Source: Brachycybe producta (lineage: Eukaryota; Arthropoda; Diplopoda; Playtdesmida; Andrognathidae). Taken from it: 64,000 nucleotides of DNA. A model generated the notes under the pieces. The model was not told the origin of the DNA. It searched no databases and was given only the letters and a program-made list of their open reading frames with translations. Where the stretch lies: NCBI GenBank assembly GCA_036925085.1, contig JAUPFP010000001.1:4535001-4599000 (forward strand), written 5' to 3'. Below, one piece after another: positions 43,350 to 55,619 of this stretch (positions are counted from its first letter, which is position 1; every line of letters begins with the position of its first letter). A program made the translations under genes and the position numbers.

Positions 43350-43945
43350 CAATTCCTAGACAATGTGCATAAATCACTAATTTTATATTATTATAGAAAC
43401 GCATATTCATTTGCATTCTAGGCAATGTTAACAATGCCGACATCAGCTAGAAAAAAACATAGATTAATATTTTGAACACATTTTACAGATAGGCTTATTG
43501 TTGTTAGAAACATTTTGCATATTGCCTAAAACAGCAACAAATGTACAAAACCCATCTATATATATATGGTAGTAAATTTGTATATTGACTGGTGTTTTAG
43601 GCAATATTCAAAATGCATAAATTAAGTAGCCAATCCTGATAATAAATACTATAACCAGATATTGCATTACAGTTAGGCTGATTATTGTTCCAGCCATTAT
43701 GCGCATTGCCTAAAACAGTAATACATTTACAAAAACCATTTATATATTCTAGTAAATCTAGACATTGACTAATATTTTAGGCAATAAAGAAATCTTAATA
43801 ATAAATACTATAACCAGATTTTGTAGATTGGCTATTCATTTTAGGCATTTTTTGCACATTGCCTAGAAATTAATCAATTTGCACAAATACTAGCCAATTG
43901 TTAGTTGTGCAATTTTGCTAATAATTGTGCAAAATAGCTGATTTT
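43350..43945. repeat. FB-G family, several units
   Basis: Three units with ttttaggcaata, cattgcctaaaacag and 'atattctagtaaatctagac' type words. The ends attctgcgcaattcctagac and gtgcaaaatagctgattttc are family tips. Confidence 0.65.
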
Positions 43946-43965
43946 CAACATTGATGGCAGATTTT

Positions 43966-44134
43966 TTTCTCAATTTGTGGCCCCCATTTAGATCAACCAA
44001 CAATTATGGTAATTAATAACATTAGCTACATCTTCTAGCCTCTAATCAGCCTTTTTGATTAGAATAAAACCATAATTGGCACTGTGAGCCACAGATTGAG
44101 AAACATTTGCTTGACAAATATGAGCCCCTAGTAA
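43966..44134. repeat. FB-C foldback, shortened copy
   Basis: tttctcaatttgtggccccc, cttctagcctctaatcagcc and cacagattgagaaacatttg are FB-C words. The outer ccgagc tips are lost and the centre is shortened. Confidence 0.7.
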
Positions 44135-46128
44135 TTATGCAAAATAGCTGATTTTTTTCACTTTGACTACAACAGAAAATATATAAGATGGGAACCGTTT
44201 TTTTCTTCTAACCCAATTTTAATCAATATTATTATTGTGATGGCTTTATATAGTATGAGACACTCTTGTTATTTTTATGCATAACATTATAACGTGATTA
44301 CATCTCTTTTGGTTCAACCATTATATTACATATATAAAGGCAATGAATGCTATTTAATTCTCTCTCATTTGCATATTTTAGTCCCCCCCCCAAAAAAAAT
44401 GGCGATGGAAAGGAAAGGGAAGGGAAGGAAGGAGGGTAGAAAAGTGAGAGTGTTTGTATAGAAGGTTAATCTGCATCTGGCACTCTTTATATACTTTCCA
44501 TATAGTACATGTTATTTTGATATAATCATCATTGTATCACAAGGGGGTGGGGGAGGGGGTGGTTTAAATTGAACTATTATCTCATGCCACTCTCAGATGA
44601 ATTGTGTATAATTCACGTTTTAGTTTTCTCCCACCTGACCCCCACCTCTCCCGCCATCAAGTTAAAAGATCAACTCCCTATTTAATATACAGTATGTTTC
44701 AGAATCAACTATACCTTGTTTATAATATCAAAATATAAGTAAAATGGCGCTTTCAAAACGTTCATTATTTAAAAATATTAGAAACTAGAAAAGGTAGTTA
44801 TATCAAAATTAATTATGTTAATTATAGTGATAAAAGAATTACGAAATTTATTTTGAAAATTCAATATTTTTTAAATTAACAAAATTACTCATTCGTTTCA
44901 TTCAAAACATAAATATTATATAAATATTAGAAACTAGAACAGTAAACAATTTAAAAATACAAGGTAGTTATTAACAAAAAAAAAACATGTCAAAATTAAT
45001 AAAAATTAATTAATTTCATTGAATGAAAACAAAGAAAAATTCTGTTAATTATTGTGAGAAAAAATTACATTTTAAAATTTATTTTTAAAATTCAATATTT
45101 TTTTTAATTTCAGCTTTTGTACAATAAAATTAGTCAAAAATTTAAAAAAAAAATTGTTGAATTTTAAAAATAAAGTTTAAATTCGAATTTTTTGTCTCGC
45201 ATTAGAGATAGAATTACTTTTATTAAACTTCTTTGTTTAAAATTCAATAATTATGTTAATGTTTTACTAATTTTAATAATTTTGTTAATTTTTGTCTAAT
45301 TTTAATCATTTTGTTAATTTTTTTGACTAATTAATTTATGTACTGAAATAAAAAAAATATTATAAAATATATTAATTTAAATATATTAATTATAAAATAT
45401 CCGACCGAGATAGAATTTTTGTTTTTGCTAAACTCCATTGTTTTAAAATTCAATAACAATGTTAATTATTGATCAATTTTATTCATTTTCTGTAGAATTA
45501 CAGTTTGATATGTTGTCGACAACCAACTTAATTTTCAAATCTGTATCTTTTATAATTTCTGAGATACAGTAGTAGCAGTCAATATTTAAATAGTAAACAT
45601 TTTATCAGCGCCATCTTGTATTATTAATTTAATAACAAAATGGAGAGAGATATGATTCTGTGACATTCTGTATAATAAGTGTAATATGTATTTGTGTGTG
45701 ACAACATTTTAATCCACTTTCAGTGTCCTGTGACAACAACATAAGGGAGAGACATATTACAGTATACAAACATAGGGGGGGTGGGGGTGCTGGAGTGACC
45801 AATTATCATATGGCCTAGTACCACTTGAAATAAATGGGGTCTCTTTTTTTTATTTGGTAAATGGGCGCACACACACACACTGTGTTATTTTTATATTGAA
45901 GTGTGCGCGGGCGTGACGTCGATGATGCGCACAAAGTTTATGCGCATATTGTGTCTGTTTTATGTTAGATTTGAATAGATTTTCATTGCACACACATACA
46001 ATACATACAAAACACACAACAATAGACTCAAGTTAAAGCTGTTTAAGTTGTAACAGACGGAGGGGAGGAGATCCTCTTAAATGGATTAGCATTTTCGTGA
46101 TAAATTTAATGTATCAAGTACTTTTGAA
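44135..46128. other. AT-rich spacer with degenerate FB-A signatures and a CpG patch
   Basis: Two isolated FB-A words (ttagaaactagaaaagg at about 44780, ttagaaactagaacagta at about 44928) lack arms. 45895-45950 is unusually CpG-rich (gtgtgcgcgggcgtgacgtc, gatgatgcgcac). No gene. Confidence 0.45.
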
Positions 46129-48138
46129 CAGTGGTTCTTAATAGGTGGCTCAATTGGGCCACATCAGGGCTTCCATGTGCAATAACAACAACAAAAAAAC
46201 ATGCTTCAAACATTTTAGAAAATTATTAAATAGGGCTCCATAAGTGGGCTTCACTAGGACTTTATACATTTGGACACTTGGACACTTTATTATTCAAAGC
46301 TTTGATATGGCCCATTTATAGGCAACATTTAAAAATCTTCTAAAATATGTGGCCCTTTTTTATATAAACTCTCAAATGTAGCCCACTTATGGGCACAATT
46401 TAAAACCCTTTAAAAATAGATGGGCCACATGAAAGGTTTGTATAAGAAAAACTGTCCAAATATTTTAAAAGATTTTTATGGAGTGCTCATAAGTGGACCA
46501 AATCAGAGGTTCATTTAAAAACCTACCAAAACATTTTGCAAGATTTTTAAATAAGCTAGTGTCCATAAATAATTGGGCCACTTCAGAGTCATATATAAAA
46601 AATGGCAAGATACTTTGTTTAATTACATAGCGCCCATAAGTGGGCTACATCAGTACTTCATATATGAAACTATCCAAACATTTTAGAAAATTTCTAAGTA
46701 ATGCCTATAAATGGGGCCACATCAGAGCTTCAAACAAAAACCTGCCCAAATATTTTATAAGATGATTAAATTAGGCCAGTAAGGGGGCCACATCAGAGCT
46801 TCATATAAAAAGCTGTTATATTTTAGAAGATTTTTATGGATATAGCTCATAATTGGACCACATCAGAGTTTTGTATAAAAAAATCTGACCAAATATTTTA
46901 GATTATTAAATAATGCGCATAAGTGGGCCACATTAGGACTTCATATAAAAATTGCCCAAACGATTTAGATGATTTTTAACCAAAATTTTTAGATGATTTT
47001 TAACCAAAAATTTTAGATGATTTTTAACCAAAATTTTTAGAACATTTTTAAAGAGTGCAAAATAAAGTGGACCACATTAGGACTTCATATAAAAACTGCC
47101 CAAACTTTTTAGATGATTTTTTAACCAAGATTTTTTAGATGATTTTTAACCAACATTTTTTAGATGATTTTTAACCAACATTTTTTAGATGATTTTTAAC
47201 CAAAATTTTTTAGATGATTTTATACCAAAATTTTTAGATGATTTTTAACCAAAATTTTTAGATGATTTTTAACCAAAATTTTTAGATGATTTTTAACCAC
47301 AATTTTTTTAGATGATTTTGAACCAAAATTTTTTTAGATGATTTTGAACCAAAATTTTTTTGATGATTTTGAACCAAAAATTTTTAGATGATTTTTAACC
47401 ACAATTTTTTAGATGATTTTTAACCAAAATTTTTTAGATGATTTTTAACCAAAATTTTTAGATGATTTTTAACCAAAATTTTTAGATGATTTTTAACCAA
47501 AATTTTTAGATGATTTTTAACCACAATTTTTTTAGATGATTTTGAACCAAAATTTTTTTGATGATTTTGAACCAAAAATTTTTAGATGATTTTTAACCAC
47601 AATTTTTTAGATGATTTTTAACCAAAATTTTTTAGATGATTTTTAACCAAAATTTTTAGATGATTTTTAACCAAAATTTTTAGATGATTTTTAACCACAA
47701 TTTTTTTAGATGATTTTGAACCAAAATTTTTTTGATGATTTTGAACCAAAAATTTTTAGATGATTTTTAACCACAATTTTTTAGATGATTTTTAACCAAA
47801 ATTTTTAAATGATTTTTAACCAAAATTTTTAGATGATTTTTAACCAAAAATTTTTAGTTGATTTTTAACCAAAATTTTTAGAACATTTTTTTAAAGAATG
47901 CAAAATAAAGTGGACTACATTAGGACTTTATATTAAAAAAAACTACGAAAATAATTTAGAAGATTATTAAATAATGCACGTAAGTGGGCCACATTAGGTC
48001 TTTATACATATATAGAACTACCAAAAAAAATGTTTTAATATTTTCAAAATATGTGAGTCTCACCTGTCCATCATCATATTTATTATAGAATCAGAGATGT
48101 ATTTCTAATTTAAAAATTTGCCCATATGTTGAGAAACC
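46129..48138. mobile_element. Possible hAT-like element filled with tandem arrays
   Basis: The left end cagtggttcttaatagg is a typical hAT tip. Near 48126-48138, atgttgagaaacc is the complement of a related tip, though without its CACTG. The body is a degenerate ~80 bp satellite (gggccacatcagagcttcat, attttagaagatttttaaat, aatgcccataagtgg), interrupted by a 24 bp minisatellite. Confidence 0.45.
46980..47885. repeat. 24 bp minisatellite with higher-order structure
   Basis: About 38 units of tagatgatttttaaccaaaa. Marker variants (aaccacaatttttttagatg followed by gaaccaaaatttttttgatg) recur at about 47297, 47519 and 47693, giving a ~174 bp higher-order period in the second half. Confidence 0.95.
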
Positions 48139-48829
48139 CCTTCGAATAGTTATATCTTTGTCTAATTGGAAATACAGACACCACAAAAGCTTGATAGTGT
48201 GCTTGATTGGACATTAATGGTCCATGAAGTCAATAGAAACAGAAAAAAAGGAGGTTGGGAAGGGGGAGGTGGGGGGGGGGGGGGGGTCACCGCCATATAT
48301 GATGATTATTTATATACTAACCTCCCCCCCCCCCCCCAAAAAAAAATCCCTTTCTCACTTTTTCCCAAACTTAATCTCATCTGAGAGTCCCAATAAAGAT
48401 ATTATCATTTAACGCTATCATATATTATCTTCCTGTCTAATAATTTTCTAAGTGGCTGAAGCAAAAGAGAAAAAAAAGGACCCCCAACCCCCCCCCCCCC
48501 CCCCCCCCTTCCCCTTAAAACACCGTTTGATATTATTGAATCAAATTTAGATACATCTCTGTCAATGACTATGCAAATGTTGAGAGACAACCAATTTTTG
48601 GAGGTTTTTTTTGTTGTTATTTGAAGTTAGAAGTAAAATGAACACAAATTCACATGTGGATAACAACCTATTCATATTTGAATTTGGTGGTGGTTGGTGG
48701 TGGTGGTGGTTCCTGTGTAATCATGTGGTTTATTTCACAGATGGAACCAATTTTTCCCATTTGGAGCCATTATATACTCAAGATTGGATCATTTTAGTAA
48801 CTACTAATACCGTGTTTCCATTGAAAAAA
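48139..48829. repeat. Homopolymer G/C cluster, no gene
   Basis: G16 at 48271-48286, C14 at 48324-48337 and C21 at 48488-48508. Short glycine- and proline-rich frames on both strands are caused by these runs. A GGTGGTGGTT stretch follows near 48686. Confidence 0.7.
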
Positions 48830-49455
48830 TTAACTGCAGTTAAAAACTTAAACTATCATTAATTTTTCAAGTGACAACAAATGTGGTTTACATTAACTAT
48901 GGTTTTAAATTTATGAACAATGAAGTTAATGCTCAACTGCATTTACACAAAATGTCATTACATTAACCATGGTTAAACTTTTGGCTACCCACATTATTGA
49001 ATTAGTTTATAATTTAATATGTTACTTCCATAATTAACAATTAATAACTCGTATTCAATGCAAAAATTAACTGCAGGAGTTAAAAACAATTAATTTTTCA
49101 AGTGGTAACAAATGTGGATACATTCACTATGGTTAAATTTCTGAACAATAAAGTTAACACTCAAGTGCATTGACACAATGTAGTTAAATTAATCATGGTT
49201 AAATTTCTGAACAATAAAGTTAACTCAACTGAACAGACACAATGTGTTTAACTTAACCATGGTTAAATTTTCTGAACAATAAGGTTAACTGAACTGCATC
49301 GACAAAATGTGGTTACATTAACCATGATTAAATTTCTGAACAATAAAGTTAACTCAACTGCACTGACAAAATGTGGTTATGTTAACTGTGGATAAATTTC
49401 TGAATGAAGTTAACTCAACTGCATTAACAGAATGTGGTTAATCCCATTATTGAAT
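48830..49455. repeat. ~60 bp tandem repeat, about eight degenerate units
   Basis: The unit contains aatgtggttacattaacc, atggttaaatttctgaac, aataaagttaactcaactg and ca. Units differ by 10-20%. The ttaaccatggttaa core is palindromic. Confidence 0.8.
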
Positions 49456-50417
49456 TGGTTACATCACTTCCTGTGTTCAAAGAAATTTAGCCTGCAAACA
49501 ACATGCTGATTTTTGCCTTAATTTTTGACTGAATGTAGGAATGAAAATGTCACAAGAAAAAAATAACTGCAGTTCCATAACCATGGTTAACTGAAGACAG
49601 GCATGTGACCACCAGAAAATAGAATTAGAAATAAACTTTCCGCGTTCTTTTCTAATAAAAAAGATATATGGCGCTACTGGTAAATTCCTTACAAAGTGAA
49701 ATTCTGTGGGATTTTTTTTATTCAGCATGTATGATTCTTCCTTAAGACCCAAATTCAAAGCTGAAACTAGATACTTGAAACCACTGAGCACAGATAAACC
49801 CTGCTCAAGGGTACTCAATAAAACAGGGATTTTCTATAGTTGCAACCTTGTTTCAGAAGGTTCAAGTTGAAGTTCAAGTGCTAAATATCCACTGTTAAAA
49901 TGTGGACCTAAAGTACTTGAAGTTCTTATTGTACAAGGTTCTTTTTTTATATATAAGAACACAGTTAAAGAAGGACTTTAAGTATCAAGTTTTTCTTTTA
50001 AATTCTAGCATATTAATTAATGCCCAAATTCAAATAGAGTCTTGGCATTTGAACTTCCAACTCACACCTATTTAAATAAGGTTTTAACACAAAAAGACCC
50101 TTTTTTAAAGGTAGACCTAATTCTTTAAACATGGCTTTTCTCAGCTGCTTTATATACCAAATGGACACAGATCAATAAAACTGCTCTAAATGACATTTTC
50201 CCCCTCTCACTTTTTATATTGCTCAAAGTGGGCTCATGATGCCAACATTTGGATCCGAGTTAATTCTCCAAACACAGTTAGCTTATTCGAAATTAATATT
50301 TAACTAAATGTTCATTTTTGTTGTTGTACTTTTAGTTCAAATGAAACAAAAAAAAAATTGGGCTATAGTTATTGGCTTAGATAAAAGCACATACATGTTG
50401 CCACTAATGTAGAAAGT
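49456..50417. other. Spacer with one dispersed repeat shared with 53.1 kb, no gene
   Basis: 49614-49745 (atatggcgctactggtaaat, aaagtgaaattctgtgggat) is about 75% identical to 53095-53235. The 113-codon minus frame 49477-49818 crosses this repeat and has no family resemblance. Confidence 0.5.
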
Positions 50418-50668
50418 AAGTCATTCTGCAAATTCACCAGTCAATTTGCAAACCACAAACTGTGCAGTAGATTTGCACATTGACTACCTTTGTGTAATCA
50501 ATGTACAAAATACATTAAACAACAATCCAATTAAGATAATGCCTTAATTATTTTAGGTATCTTGCGTATTAGATCTATCTACTGCTCTAGTCAATGTGCA
50601 AATTTTCTATTAGTATTCGTGGTTTTGAAAATTGGCTGGTGACTTTGCAGAATGACTGATTTTTCACT
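50418..50668. repeat. FB-G element, intact short form
   Basis: cattctgcaaattcaccagt on the left and ggctggtgactttgcagaat on the right are inverted tips. The interior holds tttgcacattgac, gtcaatgtgcaaa and attttaggtatcttgcg. This ~250 bp copy shows what the unexpanded element looks like. Confidence 0.75.
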
Positions 50669-51080
50669 TTGACAATAACATAATAGGGTTTAGTCCTACA
50701 TTAGGTCTAATAATAATTGCATTTGGGTTTTCGAAGTTGTACTAGACAATGTGGTACTCAATCTTTGGACCACAGATTGTACTGGGAAGTCAAAAAGTCT
50801 GTGAACCAATGAGAATTAGTCTACATATGCTTTATTGCTTATTTTACGTGTATTTCAACTGCAAACTCTGCTAAAACTTGCAAGCTTTGGAGTTTCTAAA
50901 AATCAGCTTCACAAAGCATACCTTTTCATACAAACACGTGATGTTGCAAGCTTCACAATATTTTATAAACTTTACAATTTCAAAGCTAACTTTATGTTCT
51001 AGTTAAGGCAAGCATTTCAAAGCTCACTGGTGTCATTTTTGAAGCTTCGCAGGCTGCTTTGTTGCTTAGCTAGAAAGTAT
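50669..51080. other. Spacer, no gene
   Basis: agcttcacaa and aagctttg words recur (50885-51060), perhaps an older part of the next array. Confidence 0.4.
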
Positions 51081-51265
51081 TACAAATCTAGCTTTAGTGC
51101 AAGCCAAGCCTTCATGAGAGCGAAGCCTAATTAGCATAAGACAAGCCTTCGTGCAAGCCAAGCCTTCATAAAAGCCAAGCCTAATTAGCATAAGCCAAGC
51201 CTTCATGAAAGCAAAGCCTTAGCACAAGCAAAGCCTTCGTGCAAGCCAAGCCTTAGCACAAGCCA
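51081..51265. repeat. AAGCCAAGCCTT tandem repeat
   Basis: Irregular 17-36 bp units combining gcaagccaagccttcat, gaaagc and aagcctaattagcata, about eight copies. Confidence 0.85.
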
Positions 51266-51513
51266 AGCCTTGTTAATCCACTATTTCTCTTCAAATTTTT
51301 TGAATAACATCCTGTATGTCTCACTATATATAGCTAAAAATGATAAAAAGTGGCTCATCCAATGAGAAAGCTCAATTCCATTATGGCACATATATTTACA
51401 GAGGAGAGAAACCTCATTCAGTTACTATTAAGATGTTAGCCTATAATAAGTCTATATATTTTATTTTTCCCTTTTTGTATTAGGTCTTAATAGTGTGTAC
51501 ACAATATTAGAAA

Positions 51514-51548
<35 letters not shown>

Positions 51549-52199
51549 AACCACTAAGTAGAAATTCATTTAGTGCTTCCATTTTTTTTCTTTTTCTTCT
51601 TCTTCTTCTTCCATCTCTTTTCTAGTGTTAAGACACAACTTATTGCAGCACTTAGAAATCGGATAATTTAATAAGAATCATTTTGTGATCCATCGCAGAC
51701 ATGTTATTTCAAATTGTGACTGCAATAAGAATGAAGTGGCAATAAAACAAGAGAGATGCATTTCAAGCATCTAAAAACACACAAAACACACTTTTCTCAT
51801 TTTTTTTTTCTTTCCCTAATTCTCCACCTCCACCTCCTCCATCTTTTCAGAACATGATTAGCAAAATTAAAGTGATAGTTGGCGAAAACTTGATAATAAT
51901 AGAGAAAATGCTATTTTTCTAGTCTACTTCAGACTTCATCCTGGTCTTATGTCTATATCTCCATTATGAAGCTGTATTATGATGCCATCAAAAGATACTT
52001 TCTAACACATTTGTATCAAATTAATTTTTAGATTGGTTGTTGGAATTAGATCTAACTACTTCTAGGAACTAAAGTGGTTGCCATTGCATTATAGTTTATA
52101 CTGGGGTCATACTGCACGTTTCACAAGACATGTAGTATTGGATTGTTTTACATATTTGTTGAGGAATGATTGATAAAGCACATTGATAATAGCTTTCTA
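51266..52199. other. Spacer with GA and TTC microsatellites, no gene
   Basis: (GA)n 51514-51541 and (TTC)n 51595-51611. Nothing coding recognised. Confidence 0.5.
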
Positions 52200-52975
52200 G
52201 GAGTCTGTCAGCTTCTAATAACGGTAGCTGCACTGACAAAATAAATGCAGATCTGGCAGCCATTTTTAAGTTGATTAATATGCATTACCCATGATGCATC
52301 TTATGGAAGGATGCATAGGCGTTGCATTGATAGAAACTCGCAGGAGACTGAAGCTTCTAAAGAATGCAGCACTTGCAGAATAAATGCAGCTTTGGCAGCC
52401 ATTTTTAAGTTGATTAATATGTATTACCCATGATGCACCTTGCAGAAGGATGCATAGGTGTTGCATTAATAATTTCTTGCATGAGACTGAAGCTTCTAAC
52501 GAATGCAGCAATTACAGAATACAGTATATACAGCCATATGAATGTAAATTAGAATGCACATTGCATTACCCATGATGCATTCTATACAAGGGTACATTTG
52601 AGAACTCCTAAGTTTCTTGCATATTGATTGGAGCATAACAGCAGACTTGTCAGCTTCTAACAACAGCTGCAAAATGTACAGAACACGTGCAGAATAGCAG
52701 CCATTTGTGAGTTAATAAGGATGCATCAGGCATCTCAACCAATGAGTGCATTTGAAAATACCTAAGTTTGTTGCATTGTTCACTACAAGAAGACAGCTTC
52801 AACATCTGCAGCACTTATAGAATAGATACAGCCATATATAAATGAATTAGAATGCAAATTGCATTACCCATAATGCATCTTAAAGAGTGCGTTTGAAAAC
52901 ATCAAGATTAATTACATTGCATGAGACTGTCAGCTTCTAGCAACTGCAGCACTTACAGAATACAAGTTGCCATTT
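52200..52975. repeat. ~140 bp satellite, five units
   Basis: Units are marked by cattacccatgatgcat or variants at about 52283, 52422, 52564 and 52862, each with agcttctaacaa, tgcagcacttacagaata and gcagccatttttaag. A degenerate unit lies near 52715. The 78-codon minus frame is an artefact of the repeat. Confidence 0.85.
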
Positions 52976-53232
52976 ATCTGAATGCATTCACTTGTTCACT
53001 TGCAAACTTCCATAAATAGTTTATTTTTTTAACAAAAAATAAGTGCTTCAGTTTAGGGAGAAATCACACATGCTGAAAAAAACAGTAGAAATTAGAAATA
53101 GGAATTAAAAATCAACAATATTTCTATGATTATTTGCACTGAAAAATATATGGCGCTTCTGTTAAATTTCGTTACAAATTGAAATTCTGTGAGATTTTAT
53201 AAATGCGTTTGTGATTACTTTTCCTTATACCT

Positions 53233-53580
53233 TGTCCACACATGAGTTAAATGAACTCAAATTAATTGTGTTTAGGTGAATTATACGGAATCCAGTTAAG
53301 GAAATGAACACCAAATAAAAATTGACTTTATTATTAATATTTTAAATTGAAATACTAAATCAATATTTTAATGTCAATAGTTTATATATTATATTTAAGT
53401 ATTAACTCTCAATATTTTCAGATTATTAACTGAATAAATTGAATTCGACATATTGTTTGTTTGCCCTTCACAGAGGGCTCTGTAGACCACATTTATTATT
53501 TAAATGCATTTAAATTATCAGGTGTGTACTAGGTATTACTCTTCTAGTTTCTAAAAGGCTTTCGAATTTTTTTTTCAAGG
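53233..53580 (+). mobile_element. MITE-D copy 4 with FB-A flank
   Basis: taccttgtccacacatgagt to ggtgtgtactaggtat, immediately followed by tactcttctagtttctaaaa, an FB-A right arm. Together with the copies at 18 and 42 kb, this is the third MITE-D next to FB-A. Confidence 0.8.
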
Positions 53581-54681
53581 AATTTTCAAAATGTAGTGTA
53601 AATTAGAGGTTGTAGAGTCTAAATAGTGTAAGTGTAATAAAATGAAATGTTTCTTCTACTATCAGACAGATTGATCATTAAAAAAAAATCCAGAATAAGG
53701 TTTAGATAAAAAGACCTTGATATTTAACCCAAACTAAATGAACATTTCTAACATCATTGATTAGAAAATTCGAAAGCTCATTTGGGAAATGGAGTTGTTA
53801 TTTTTTACTTCTTATTTTGTAGACTTGTTAATTTCTTTCCTAACCCCCCTTCCTTCCCCCCTTTAATCTCCTCCCTGTCTCATGTGAGTTTATTATCATC
53901 ATCCTTATTATTATTATTATTATTATATGGTGAACTACTTAATTGCGAGGCTAATGATTCCTAAAGTGCAAACCCCCCCCCCCCCCCCTCTTTTCTATTA
54001 GAATCTAGAATGATGCTTTTCAATTTAAGTAATTGTATATATTTTTATATAACTGACAACTGCAACTTGTTTGTGTGGCAGAATTTTTTTAAAAAAAAAT
54101 TATATTCACCATAATTAATAAATACAATTAAATTAATTGGTGGCAAAAAATTATTTAACATCAATTTTGAAAGAGAAAGAGAAAGGGGTTAAACGAAAAA
54201 TGTCTAATTACATGATTACAAATTATACAAGCATATATATTATGACGTCATAACATTATATTGTTTCAATTAAGACAAATCTTGTAATGCAGTTTTTGTC
54301 TTTAGAATTAAAAATTGTAATTTTTAATAACTTGTGGTGGTAATTAAAACGTCCATCTTTATTTTTGGTATCTTGAAAGAGCCAAAGACACAAATTTGAA
54401 ATTTTGAGGGAAAATAAGATGGAAAACAAAATGGCGCTTGTCGAGGTGTGCTAATTGATGCTATAGTGTACTCTCTATGGTGCTGTCATTTTTTGTCCTC
54501 TTGTGTAAGTAATTCCTAAAGGACGTGTTGTGTGGCACACTAGTGTGACAATGAGTTTCGCCAGGTGTGCTACAAAATTTTGGATCTGATATTGAATATA
54601 TGTTAATATAATTTAATATTTTCAAACAAATTTGAACCAAAAAAAAAAGTATGCAATGCAGAGATCTTCTTGAATTCTAGC
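53581..54681. other. Spacer, no gene
   Basis: TTA repeats (53912-53930), C16 at 53973-53988, TGACGTCA at 54243 and two gtgtggcacactagtgtg-like words (54531, 54713) shared with the following hAT MITE. Confidence 0.5.
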
Positions 54682-54689
54682 CTCTAATC

Positions 54690-54789
54690 CAGTGTATTCC
54701 AAAAAGTTTGCTGTGGCACACTAGTATGCAGCAATTTATCCAGACAAAAAATACTGTGCCATCAGCCAAAAAATGTTTGGGAACCACTG
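54690..54789. mobile_element. 100 bp hAT MITE with 8 bp target duplication
   Basis: Starts cagtgtattccaaaaagt and ends acatttttt-like sequence through gtttgggaaccactg. Flanks ctctaatc (54682-54689) and ctctagtc (54790-54797) match at seven of eight bases. CAGTG tips and an 8 bp duplication are hAT hallmarks. The left flank ttctagcctctaatc is itself an FB-C core word, so it inserted into an FB-C remnant. Confidence 0.8.
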
Positions 54790-54797
54790 CTCTAGTC

Positions 54798-55084
54798 TGT
54801 CCTAAAGGTTAGGACCTCCTACCAGTGCAAAAAAGGTAGCAGGCATATATACTGGCTCCAAAATCCTAGGTCGGCAATATCTGGCATCGGTGATTCGCTT
54901 CCTCCCTTCCCAAACATCTTCCATCCAGCAGCGAGCAAAGCGAGCCACAAAAATTAGCAACTTTTTTTAGTATAGTACCAAACACATAAACACGTTTGAA
55001 AAAAATGTAAATTTACATTTCACAGAACTTTACTAGCGGCTTTTCGAGGACCATCCAATTCTGAAAAGTTCTCGAGGGCTTCAT
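54798..55084. other. Spacer with Helitron-like word
   Basis: gcgagcaaagcgagcca near 54932 resembles the hairpin word of animal Helitrons. No CTAG end is adjacent. Confidence 0.3.
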
Positions 55085-55360
55085 AGTTTCTATATGCTTA
55101 GAGATGGTTTCTTAATTTTCAGATTCTCCTGGGGTGAAACAGTTTCGAAAATCTTCCAAATAGCTTCCAGTTTAGAGAAAGTTCCGGGGGGGGGGGGGGG
55201 GGGGGGGTCTTGCAGTTTTGTGAACATCCCAGCACCTTCACAATTTCGAGTTGACCAGAACCGAATGGATGTGGCATTTGCCACGTCGCCACTCAGTCCA
55301 ATACGTGCCTGAATGGTATAGACATTCTCAACTACACCATACCATATAAGCATAAATTGG
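55085..55360. other. G+C-richer patch with open frames on both strands
   Basis: Minus frame 55353-55090 (87 codons, VYTIQARIGLSGDVANATS) and plus frame 55094-55312 (72 codons) overlap across a 22-base G run (55186-55207). The minus frame stays open upstream to about 55415. No family is recognised, and the run would make proline or glycine. Splice sites are not convincing. It could be a decayed exon or transposon fragment. Confidence 0.3.
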
Positions 55361-55619
55361 TATTGAAAAGTGGGGTGGCAAGAGTTGGGGAACCAAGAAC
55401 AAAAAAAGACCTACTATTGAATTGCATTTTTGGAAGGATTGAACTGTTAACGGACTAAAAATGCTTTATGCTGACCATGTAGGATGAACAGGAACAGATA
55501 ACTTGATGACAAATGTGTCAACTTGTATCCTGTTTTTATTGCAAGTTATAAACTTTTACAAAAAATTAATTTAGTTTTTTGAGGGGTGGCGGCCTAAACA
55601 CTCCGCACGGTCCCTAATT
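55361..55619. other. Spacer, nothing recognised
   Basis: No frame or repeat family was identified here. Confidence 0.4.

Noticed and set aside
49477-49818. 113-codon minus-strand frame
   Set aside because: It crosses a dispersed repeat shared with 53.1 kb, in which the frame is not kept, and has no recognisable domain.
55020-55190. Heat-shock elements (GAA/TTC blocks)
   Set aside because: Several nGAAn/nTTCn words occur, but the spacing is not the regular 5 bp of heat-shock elements, and no gene follows.
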